Assembly: GCF_047501465.1 (NCBI RefSeq) | Contig: NZ_JAZDRL010000001.1 | Location: 1,302,001 to 1,366,000 of the forward strand | Length of the DNA: 64,000 nucleotides | From: Pseudochelatococcus sp047501465 | GTDB taxonomy: Bacteria > Pseudomonadota > Alphaproteobacteria > Rhizobiales > Beijerinckiaceae | Direction of reading: 5' to 3' | Shown: piece by piece, positions 7,526 through 14,816 of the stretch | Layout of the letters: the number at the start of each line of letters is the position of its first letter | Position numbering within the stretch: position 1 is the first letter of the stretch | The notes under the pieces: model-generated | What the model saw: the letters and a program-made list of their open reading frames with translations, nothing else | Told to the model about the DNA's origin: nothing | The model's database searches: none | Made by a program: the position numbers and the translations under genes

Positions 7526-8350
7526 TCAGTTCAGGGGAGCGATTTTAATCGCGTCGCCTTCGAGCCAGATTTGGACGGCTTGTTTGCCGAATTGATGATC
7601 ATCAAGAGCCTCAGCCGTCTTGTAGAGGCCATCGATCGCGACAAGTTCGGCTTCGAGCTTGCCGCAGAAAATACGTGCCGATGCATGCCCCGCGCACCCC
7701 GCCAACGCACGTCCGCGAAGAGCGCCATAGACATGAATGGAGCCACCTGCAATCACCTCTGCGCCCGAAGCGATGGAGCCGATGATGGTGACATCACCTT
7801 GCGGAAACACGATCGACTGACCTGAACGGACAGGCTGATCGATAAGCAGAGATGGACGAGCGGCTTCTTGCGGAATCGCGATAGGTGCGGCGTTGTCTTC
7901 CTTCGCCACAGCTGTCGGAGAAGCCGTAGGCGACGTTTCGATAGCCGCCTTCTCGCCTGTTGTTGCAGCTGGCGCGGGGATATCAACCTCGTTCACCTGC
8001 TTTCCGCCACGTACAAGCGGTGGGAAGCCGGGCCCAAGCCAAGATTCCTTAGCGCCCTCAATGCCCATCACCTGAATGCGCCGTTCGTTAAGACGGGCAA
8101 GCAAATCGATAAGGCCCTGTTTGTCGATGTCCAGGCTGGAGACATCCAGAATGACCGCTCGTGCACCGAAGAATCCAGGCGAGCGGTCGATCAGGTTGTA
8201 GAGTTCATCCAGCCATGCATCGAGCGGTGCCTCAGGTGACAGCATCAGCGCCAGAAAGGATCGGCCACGAAAGCGGATCGATGGGCGCTTAGCTGACGGC
8301 TGTGCGACGTCGCTGGATGAGGAGGCTGGGAGAGGGGCTGTCTGGGTCAC
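7526..8350 (-). CDS. minC: MinC, septum-site-determining inhibitor of FtsZ
   Basis: MinC blocks FtsZ assembly away from mid-cell when held at the membrane by MinD. The N-terminal domain (about 22-115, RFRGRSFLALML...) inhibits FtsZ. A Pro/Ala/Thr-rich linker of about 50 residues follows. The C-terminal beta-helical domain (LIDQPVRSGQSIVFPQGDVTIIGSIASGAEVIAGGSIHVYG...) carries the MinD-binding face. At 274 residues it is slightly long, as in other Rhizobiales, because of the linker. It is the first gene of the operon, and a probable CtrA site lies 48 bp upstream. Confidence 0.95.
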   Translation of the reverse strand: MTQTAPLPASSSSDVAQPSAKRPSIRFRGRSFLALMLSPEAPLDAWLDELYNLIDRSPGFFGARAVILDVSSLDIDKQGLIDLLARLNERRIQVMGIEGAKESWLGPGFPPLVRGGKQVNEVDIPAPAATTGEKAAIETSPTASPTAVAKEDNAAPIAIPQEAARPSLLIDQPVRSGQSIVFPQGDVTIIGSIASGAEVIAGGSIHVYGALRGRALAGCAGHASARIFCGKLEAELVAIDGLYKTAEALDDHQFGKQAVQIWLEGDAIKIAPLN

Positions 8351-8397
8351 GGCACTTCTTCAGGTTTCTGTTCTGTTAACATTTGGCGCGAGTATGG

Positions 8398-8413
8398 TTA
8401 CCACTTGGTTAAC
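8398..8413. promoter_or_regulatory. Probable CtrA box upstream of minC
   Basis: TTAC-N7-TTAAC (8398-8401 and 8409-8413) differs by one base from the CtrA consensus TTAA-N7-TTAA(C). It lies 48 bp from the minC start, where it could overlap the promoter. CtrA is the cell-cycle master regulator of alphaproteobacteria and has been reported to control min genes in rhizobia and Brucella. A 9-bp inverted repeat TCTGTTAAC/GTTAACAGA (8372-8416) surrounds the site. Confidence 0.45.
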
Positions 8414-8913
8414 AGATTGCAGAAATGCCGGTATAAATATGTTTATTGCGTAAGTTATTGTGCGCCTTCCTGATGGAAAGGGCTTGGGAAACTAAAAAGG
8501 CATGGGAATTAAGCATAATCGCGTATGACGCAGGCCGGTTGCTCCAATTTTCCAGTGAGGCAATATCGTTCTGTGTTGGTCGTTTGAAGGGGCTAGCGTC
8601 TGTATGATTTTCGTATTGTGAATTTTTTAATAAATATTGTTTATATAATTTTGATTAATTAACATGATTTAATATTTTTTTAAATGAATAAGAAATGACA
8701 TTGTTTATCATTGATGGAGTAATTATTTATAATTGATTATTTTATGGTTGTTTCGTCGATTTTATGTCCATTTTATTGCTGGGTTGGCATAAACTGATAT
8801 GCTGTCATCCGCCTGCAAATTTCTCGTAGAGGAATATACGAAAATTTATCAAATCCCTCTGTATATCGAGCGTGGGTAGTGGAGATTCGGATAAAGTTAT
8901 GAAGGAAAGAGGC
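8414..8913. other. AT-rich intergenic region between divergent minC and a lytic transglycosylase
   Basis: About 500 bp without a coding frame. The stretch 8600-8760 is extremely AT-rich, with many TTAAT, TTAA and ATTTAT words. It presumably carries the promoter of the downstream gene and perhaps sites for AT-binding proteins such as MucR. No hairpin with a T-run was seen. Confidence 0.5.
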
Positions 8914-10140
8914 ATGCAAGGCAGATTACGGGTGCATTTCACCCCTGTTTTGTCATTTATTGTGGCGCTTGTCGCTTTGGTTGCAACCAGTGCGGGCTTT
9001 GCAACGCCTGCTGAAGCCCAGGCCAGCTTTTCTGCCTGCGCTGCCAATCTCAGGCTTGCTGCTATTAAGGCAGGCATTAGTCGGGATGTGACGGCAAAGG
9101 CACTTAATGTGGATGCGCCAGATGAAAAAGTACTGGAGCTTTCCAAGGTACAGCCGGAATTCAAAACACCGATCTGGGACTACATCGGCTTTCTTGTCGA
9201 TGCGCAACGCATCAACGATGGCAAAGCACAAATGGGGCGGTATGACGTCGTGCTCCGTGCTGCTGAACAGCGCTTTGGCGTTGATCGTTATGTCATTGCT
9301 GCCGTATGGGGTGTCGAGACCGATTATGGCCGTGATGTCGGTAGTTTTTTCCTGCCTCATGCACTTGCCACGCTATATTGTGATGGTGGTCGCCGTAAAG
9401 ATTTCTGGCGCGGGGAGTTGTTCGCAGCACTCAAGCTTGTTGATCGGGGAGATCTTGCCCTGAATAAGCTCTATGGCTCTTGGGCTGGCGCTTTTGGGCA
9501 GACACAGTTTATCCCAACTACTTATCAAAGACTTGCAATCGATTTTGATGGCGATGGAAAGCGCGATCTCGTCAGTTCAGTGCCTGATGCATTGGGCTCA
9601 ACTGCCAATTATCTCAAGCGTGCGGGCTGGAAATCCGGGGAGCCGTGGCTGATTGAGGTTAAGGTTCCGCCTGGATATAAAGGGTCTACGGGACGTCGCA
9701 ACAAAATCGCTATTGCAGAATGGGCGCAGCGCGGTATTAAGCGGGCTGATGGTCAGCCACTTAAGGGCGAAGGGCAGGCAGGGTTATTGTTGCCAGCGGG
9801 ACCGAATGGACCTGCATTTCTTGTGTTCCGTAATTTCGATGCGATCTATTCATATAATCAAGCTGAATCCTACGCTTTGGCGATCTCCCACCTTGCCGAT
9901 CGGCTAGCTGGATATCCTGCGTTGCGCACGCCTTGGCCTACCGATGATCCTGGTTTGACGCGGGCTGAGCGTTTTGAGTTGCAGAAGCTGTTGCTGGCGA
10001 AGGGGTATCATATTGGTGAGGCCGACGGTAAAATCGGTGTTGTCACCCGTATGGCAATCAAGGATGTTGAGCGTCAGCTTGGTATGCCGGAAACAGGTCG
10101 TGCGGGCACCAAGGTGTATCGGGCGCTTGGCGGAAAGTAA
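8914..10140 (+). CDS. Periplasmic lytic murein transglycosylase (MltB type) with peptidoglycan-binding domain
   Basis: The enzyme cleaves the MurNAc-GlcNAc bond of peptidoglycan with formation of 1,6-anhydroMurNAc. From ATG 8914 the protein has 408 residues: a signal peptide (hydrophobic FIVALVALVATSAGFA, cleavage after AEAQA), an SLT_2/MltB domain with the catalytic Glu in AAVWGVETDYGRDVG and the AGAFGQTQFIPTTY motif, and a C-terminal PG_binding_1 domain (LTRAERFELQKLLLAKGYHIG...). Starts at 8872 (GTG) and 8899 are also in frame. I chose 8914 because AAGGAA lies 6 nt before it and gives the best signal peptide. It is a single-gene unit with a terminator 52 nt downstream. Confidence 0.93.
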   Translation: MQGRLRVHFTPVLSFIVALVALVATSAGFATPAEAQASFSACAANLRLAAIKAGISRDVTAKALNVDAPDEKVLELSKVQPEFKTPIWDYIGFLVDAQRINDGKAQMGRYDVVLRAAEQRFGVDRYVIAAVWGVETDYGRDVGSFFLPHALATLYCDGGRRKDFWRGELFAALKLVDRGDLALNKLYGSWAGAFGQTQFIPTTYQRLAIDFDGDGKRDLVSSVPDALGSTANYLKRAGWKSGEPWLIEVKVPPGYKGSTGRRNKIAIAEWAQRGIKRADGQPLKGEGQAGLLLPAGPNGPAFLVFRNFDAIYSYNQAESYALAISHLADRLAGYPALRTPWPTDDPGLTRAERFELQKLLLAKGYHIGEADGKIGVVTRMAIKDVERQLGMPETGRAGTKVYRALGGK

Positions 10141-10191
10141 GAAATTACATTCTTCGTCTGCATGTAAATGTAAGCTTCAAAAATCAAGGAA

Positions 10192-10238
10192 GAGAACCGC
10201 TTACGCCTTATTCGTAAAACAGGGTGTAAGCAGTTCTC
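10192..10238 (+). terminator. Terminator of the transglycosylase gene
   Basis: GAGAACCGCTTACGCC (10192-10207) pairs with GGGTGTAAGCAGTTCTC (10222-10238) with one mismatch and a G-T pair, followed by the T-rich AGTAATTTTA. It separates the gene from the convergent acetyltransferase. Confidence 0.65.
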
Positions 10239-10310
10239 AGTAATTTTATGAGGCTTGTTTCAACATGCCGGCAGTTGTACTGCGTCTTGAATTTCTGTGG
10301 TGCTATAGCC

Positions 10311-10865
10311 TTAGGCAGCTTGCGGCAGCTGAGACAATGCATTTGGCATGGATGTGAGTTGACCTGTCGCCGCAACAAGGCCTTGGACGTCCTCAAGCGC
10401 CCTGGGTACCAGTTCCAGAGCAAGAAAGCGCTCGCGGGCAAACGGACCTGGGAAATATAGAGCATTGGTCTTTTCGGTGCTGAAGCCAAAGCGTGCATAG
10501 TAGGGCGCATCCCCCACTAACAAAATTGCGCGATGGCCAAGCAGTGTCGCGGCCTCGATGCTGGCGTGCATTAATGCGCTGCCAACGCCGAGTGATTGGT
10601 ATTCAGGCGAAACGGCAAGCGGTCCAAGCAATAAAGCAGGACATGATAGCTTTCCGCCTTTGTAGCCTGCAGAAATATGCCAAAGGCGTACCGTACCAAT
10701 CAAACGATCAGCAGCAGTTGCGCTCAAGGCAAGATTACGCGCCGGCAAACGTCCCTCTCGCAGGCGCTCGCTGGTTTTGGTATGTCGGGTTTGGCCGAAG
10801 CATGTATCGAGCAGCGCTTCCCGTGCATCGATATCGGTAGGGATTTCTTTACGAATTGTGAACAC
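10311..10865 (-). CDS. GNAT-family N-acetyltransferase
   Basis: The product has a GNAT fold of the YhbS type: IRKEIPTDIDAREALLDTCFG at the start, a beta-strand with LLGPLAVSPEYQSLGVGSALM (the acetyl-CoA loop, Q-x-x-G-x-G) near 95-115, then the RAILLVGDAPYYARFGF motif. The likely start is GTG 10865, 7 nt after GGGAGGAA; an upstream TTG is less likely. The protein has 184 residues. It lies 64 nt downstream of the decarboxylase on the same strand, so the two may be co-transcribed. A polyamine or another amine is a possible acceptor, but that rests only on position. Confidence 0.85.
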   Translation of the reverse strand: MFTIRKEIPTDIDAREALLDTCFGQTRHTKTSERLREGRLPARNLALSATAADRLIGTVRLWHISAGYKGGKLSCPALLLGPLAVSPEYQSLGVGSALMHASIEAATLLGHRAILLVGDAPYYARFGFSTEKTNALYFPGPFARERFLALELVPRALEDVQGLVAATGQLTSMPNALSQLPQAA

Positions 10866-10929
10866 GGCAAGTTCCTCCCTGCCCGGCAATTTTCAGCCGG
10901 GGCAGCCGGAAAAACAAAAGATGGCGAAA

Positions 10930-12060
10930 TCAGATGTGATAGGCTTTCAGCGGCGGGAAACCATTGAAGGCTACCGCTGCATATGTAGTGGTGTAGGCGC
11001 CGGCACCTTCAATCATCACCTTGTCGCCGATGGTCAGGCTCACGGGTAGTGGGTATGGCGTCTTTTCATAGAGCACATCAGCGGAGTCACAGGTTGGGCC
11101 TGCAAGAACACATGCCTCCATAGCATCGTGATCGCGCGCAGTGCGGATTGGATACCGGATCGATTCATCCATGGTTTCAGCCAAACCACCGAATTTGCCG
11201 ATATCCAGATAGACCCAACGCAGCTCATCGTCGGCACTTTTGCGCGATACCAGTACTACCTCGGCTTCAATCATTCCTGCGTTGCCCACCATGCCGCGGC
11301 CGGGCTCGATGATTGTCTCGGGAATAGCGTTGCCGAAATGCGCTCGCAGCGAGTCGAAGATCGACGCCCCATAAGCTTCAACAGCCGGAATGTCGTTGAG
11401 GTACTTGGTCGGAAAACCACCGCCAAGATTCACCATTGACAGGCTGATGCCACGCTCGGCGCATTGATGAAAAATGCTGGCGGATGAGGCCAAAGCCTGA
11501 TCCCACGCTTGGGGATTACGCTGTTGTGATCCGACATGGAACGATACGCCATAAGCCTCCAGGCCCAACCGATGTGCGTGCTCCAACACGCCCACGGCGA
11601 GTGAGGGATCGCAGCCGAATTTGCGCGAAAGCGGCCATTCAGCGCCCGCACCATCGCATAGAATGCGGCAAAACACGCGTGACCCGGGAGCTGCACGAGC
11701 AATCTTTTCGACTTCCGCTTCGCAATCGACAGCATAAAGCTGGATGCCCAGCGCAAATGCGCGCGCGACATCTCGCTCCTTCTTGATGGTGTTGCCGAAG
11801 GAGATGCGATCGGGTGAGGCGCCCGCCGCCAATGCCATCTCGATTTCCGCAACTGAAGCAGTGTCGAAGCTTGAGCCCAACGAGGCAAGCAGCGACAGCA
11901 CTTCCGGCGCAGGGTTGGCTTTCACGGCATAGAATACGCGCGTGTCGGGCAGGGCATGGGCGAATGCAAGATAATTGGTGCGCACGACATCAAGGTCGAC
12001 CACAAGGCAAGGACCGTCTTCACGTCGGTTGCGGAGAAATTCACGGATACGGTCTGTCAT
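10930..12060 (-). CDS. PLP-dependent ornithine/lysine decarboxylase (alanine-racemase fold)
   Basis: The enzyme removes the carboxyl group of ornithine, and perhaps lysine, to give putrescine or cadaverine. Lys47 in VFYAVKANP is the Schiff-base lysine. VSFHVGSQ, the NLGGGFPTKY glycine-rich loop, EPGRGMVGNAG and the catalytic Cys324 in GPTCDSADVLYE follow in family order. At 376 residues it fits the eukaryote-like fold III ODC found in alphaproteobacteria, not the large inducible enterobacterial type. I chose ATG 12060, with GGAG 8 nt ahead, over an in-frame start at 12183. A long structured leader precedes it, and a PotF binding protein lies 4.5 kb away. Confidence 0.92.
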   Translation of the reverse strand: MTDRIREFLRNRREDGPCLVVDLDVVRTNYLAFAHALPDTRVFYAVKANPAPEVLSLLASLGSSFDTASVAEIEMALAAGASPDRISFGNTIKKERDVARAFALGIQLYAVDCEAEVEKIARAAPGSRVFCRILCDGAGAEWPLSRKFGCDPSLAVGVLEHAHRLGLEAYGVSFHVGSQQRNPQAWDQALASSASIFHQCAERGISLSMVNLGGGFPTKYLNDIPAVEAYGASIFDSLRAHFGNAIPETIIEPGRGMVGNAGMIEAEVVLVSRKSADDELRWVYLDIGKFGGLAETMDESIRYPIRTARDHDAMEACVLAGPTCDSADVLYEKTPYPLPVSLTIGDKVMIEGAGAYTTTYAAVAFNGFPPLKAYHI

Positions 12061-12229
12061 TGGATGCACTCCATGCGGAACAATCAAGGTCAATAAGGGC
12101 TGTAATGCCCCAGGAATGCGAATACGATTGATGGCGTCGTTGCGCTGTGGAGACGCAAATACGATATCAAATCGAATACGCACGAGTTGCCGCAGATGGC
12201 GAACTCATGTTGCTGCCTTGGATTGGATG

Positions 12230-12500
12230 GGTGTTTCCCGCCCGCACGCCTGGCAAAGATGGACAAGCCTCTTCGGTAAACCGCCACCAGCCTTTGGAAA
12301 GCTGATAGAGACCAAAAAAGCCCGTTCCGTCGTTGCTTTAAGTCCCGTCCCCTGCGGAGAGCAGAGTGGGCCGGTTTCGCCTCCGGCTGCCGGTTTATCA
12401 AAAACGTGGGGAAGTTAATCCCACGCCTCGGGCGAGAAAACCGGCCTCTTGTCCGGAACCCCGCCAACCGGCACGCGACCACAGGCACGTGCGAAATTGG
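12230..12500 (-). ncRNA. Probable speF-type leader RNA of the ornithine decarboxylase gene
   Basis: The GC-rich stretch upstream of the decarboxylase has no credible reading frame but much pairing potential. Read on the minus strand it has GTGGG/CCCAC nested inside CCGGTTT/AAACCGG, then CACTCTGCTCTCCGCAG and GACGGGACTTAAAGCAACG. The layout and the gene served match the speF motif, a conserved cis-acting RNA described upstream of ornithine decarboxylase genes in alphaproteobacteria. The match is from memory and the borders are approximate. About 170 nt separate it from the start codon. Confidence 0.55.
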
Positions 12501-12670
12501 GCAAGTGTTTTATAAGGCTTACAGGGGTGATTCTCAAGGGCTCTGGCAGTCTATATGCGCTATTAACTGACAACCTGATGCATTTCTGCCATACCTGTGA
12601 TGCATAAACGCGCACAGGTGCACTACGATAGCTTGCAATTGGGTGCTTGGTGTCAATACTGCATCGTTGC

Positions 12671-12703
12671 TAGTTATGTCAGGAGCTTCACCTGACATAA
12701 CTA
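12671..12703. repeat. 13-bp perfect inverted repeat upstream of the decarboxylase leader
   Basis: TAGTTATGTCAGG (12671-12683), a 7-nt spacer, and CCTGACATAACTA (12691-12703) form a perfect dyad. No T-run follows on either strand, so an operator or a stable RNA hairpin is more likely than a terminator. It lies between the decarboxylase leader and the stop of the orphan gene at 12774. Confidence 0.6.
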
Positions 12704-12773
12704 TGTCAATGGGATTAAGCCCGTGTCCCCGTGGCGAACGGATGCTTCCAGCAATCTTTTAGAGTAGCAAATT

Positions 12774-14072
12774 TCAAGGATGTATCACGTTGTCATCTAA
12801 TTGGGGATTGGATAGCGCCGGTTCGGATTCTAGTGGGGCCATCAAAGTACGCATATAACACTCCGTTACCTTGATGTCTCCATCTGGGCTGATGGTAAAG
12901 ATAACTTTATGTATTAGCCAAGAATGGCATATAGATTCCGTCTCAAGCATATCGATAATATTCCCATTTTCAGCGGCATTATCGTATGATGTGGCAATAG
13001 TATAATTTTCTACTACAATATCTTTTCCATCACCCTTGCGGATGTTGAATTGATTTATAGTTTTCTCTCCGGTCGGTATTATAGGGTTATCCAAAGAATG
13101 ATTGATACTTAATGTAGCATTCTGGTTGCATGTTGATAATATAACATTGCGTTGTTCCAGAGAGCAGCCAATATTTCTTAGCGTTGTACAAAAGCTTGTT
13201 AATGCTTGCGCCTCTTCAGCAGGATCACAAGTGCCTCGACGTTCAAGTGTCTGGCCGTTAATTGAATAAGCTGAGCGATTAATATCTCTACGTGTTACAC
13301 TGAATATATCATGATCTTTATCGCCGCGTACTGGAAATGGAGCTTTTAAATCATTTAAAAACGCTGTCACACTCTTAATATACGAGTTATTGTGATGATT
13401 CCTGATAGCGGAAGCGATTTTAGAGCATTCTTTCATTTCAAGAGCGATACGCTCTCTCAGCTCACTTTCCATCTTGCTGATATTCCCAGGAAATTCCGCG
13501 CCTTTTAATGAAATTTCTGTGCAATGGTGAATGTTCAGTTTGCCGCTAAGGTCTCCATCGTACGAGATATCAATCAGATTACCGAGATGATTTGGCGTCT
13601 GTGCCTGGAGCTTTAAGCTTCCTATAAGAGCGGCTCGATTCTTGTAAGCATCACTATCATGAGCATCAAGAATATCGCTAACCATTGCGATCTCTTGTTG
13701 TGTCGGGCTATCAAAGAATAGGTCGGCCAGGTACTCAGCCGATGTTTTCCCGCCCATCGACAGCTGAAACTCAACATCAGCCAGCTTTAATATGTGAAGG
13801 CCCCGGGTTTCATCTATCGCGCCGGAGAAAAGCGCTTTTCCATCCTGATCGGCCAATTTGAAAAGCCGAGCAAATAATTCAAATTTCTTCTTATCGCTCG
13901 TTTCTTTGGAGCACAAAGAAAAGACCATGCTTTTTATTTCATAAACATTTGAAGAGCAGAAAAAATCCATAATACGATCAATAATGCGTCTGAAAAGGTT
14001 ATAATCAGTTGTTAGAGGTTTCTGGATATCGATTTTATTAAGTAAAACAGGTGAATAATTTATTTTTTCCAT
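12774..14072 (-). CDS. Orphan 432-residue protein of unknown function, effector-like
   Basis: I do not recognise this protein. The frame is long, AT-rich, and starts with ATG after TTGGAG at good spacing. There is no signal peptide and no membrane segment. The product is hydrophilic and mostly helical in its first 280 residues, with a basic patch near 25-75. The second half has a Cys-containing segment (TSFCTTLRNIGCSLEQRNVILSTC) and a strand-rich end. The composition unlike its neighbours, the lack of operon partners, and a transposase remnant directly upstream suggest acquired DNA. A host-directed secreted effector is one possibility, but no secretion system is visible in this window. It ends close to a 13-bp dyad at 12671-12703. 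Confidence 0.75.
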   Translation of the reverse strand: MEKINYSPVLLNKIDIQKPLTTDYNLFRRIIDRIMDFFCSSNVYEIKSMVFSLCSKETSDKKKFELFARLFKLADQDGKALFSGAIDETRGLHILKLADVEFQLSMGGKTSAEYLADLFFDSPTQQEIAMVSDILDAHDSDAYKNRAALIGSLKLQAQTPNHLGNLIDISYDGDLSGKLNIHHCTEISLKGAEFPGNISKMESELRERIALEMKECSKIASAIRNHHNNSYIKSVTAFLNDLKAPFPVRGDKDHDIFSVTRRDINRSAYSINGQTLERRGTCDPAEEAQALTSFCTTLRNIGCSLEQRNVILSTCNQNATLSINHSLDNPIIPTGEKTINQFNIRKGDGKDIVVENYTIATSYDNAAENGNIIDMLETESICHSWLIHKVIFTISPDGDIKVTECYMRTLMAPLESEPALSNPQLDDNVIHP

Positions 14073-14156
14073 AACGTAAACTCCAATTTATTAAGTTTAC
14101 TGAGATATACATTTATGCGTATCTCGGGTTGATAAAGATAATAATTCGTTATTATA

Positions 14157-14380
14157 TCATATATATTGTAGTAACAAAGTGTTTTCCCGTAAGGCGATAG
14201 CTCTGATCGGCACTGCGGCTGTAAATGATGCGGTATTTTGGCATATCGTATAGCAACACCGCGCCAGCGCTTGAGATGCAGGAAGGTATTCTCAACCAGA
14301 TGGCACAGCTTGTAAAGCGCTTCATCATACGGACGAGGCGTTTTCCGCTTGCGCGATGAAGGGATGAGAGCCTTCACTCC
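14157..14380 (-). mobile_element. Remnant of an IS5-type transposase (3' end, frameshifted)
   Basis: On the minus strand the frame KALIPSSRKRKTPRPYDEALYKL and HLVENTFLHLKRWRGVAIRYAK is the C-terminal DDE region of IS5-family transposases, with the glutamate in VENTF. After YAK the frame shifts. Restoring one A in an A-run gives NTASFTAAVPIRAIAL and a stop at 14157-14159, the usual end of such proteins. Everything upstream of GGAGTGAAGG (14380) is lost. The remnant lies 85 bp before the orphan gene at 12774-14072 and points the same way. Confidence 0.75.
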
Positions 14381-14816
14381 TTAAAATCGACTATATCTTT
14401 CGGGGTAGCGGCTGCAGATATGCGTATAGAGAACGCTATGATCGCAGGCCTGCGCGACACAGATCCGCGATCATGGATGTTCATGAGAATGTCATCTCGC
14501 AACCGGATTAAAGATTATTTGCTCGTTCCCTGAATATGATGGTTTATTTACACAAGCTATCATACATATTTAACCTATGCGGAGGAGAAATTCAAAGTAG
14601 GGTGTTTTCTTAAACAAGAACCAGGCTCATGGAACGTTAGTGCTACGCTTTGTATGTGGTTGTGCTTAAATTTAAATTTCAGTCACATCCAAATCTTGTA
14701 TTAACGAATTTTCTCCAAAAGGGCGGTTATTCCTGATCCCGCCATCTTCTTGTTGTCTGTTATGCTGGCTTGCCTGTTTGGCTTGATGACAAGCCAGCTA
14801 AACCGAGAAAGACCCT
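14381..14816. other. Intergenic region between the IS remnant and the glucan gene
   Basis: There is no coding frame. A GGAGGAGAAA word at about 14580 resembles a ribosome site but no start and frame follow it. The promoter of the gene at 14817 should lie in the last 200 bp. Confidence 0.4.

Noticed and set aside
12090..12488. 132-codon minus-strand frame upstream of the decarboxylase
   Set aside because: It runs through the structured leader and into the decarboxylase start region, and shows no ribosome site or family similarity.
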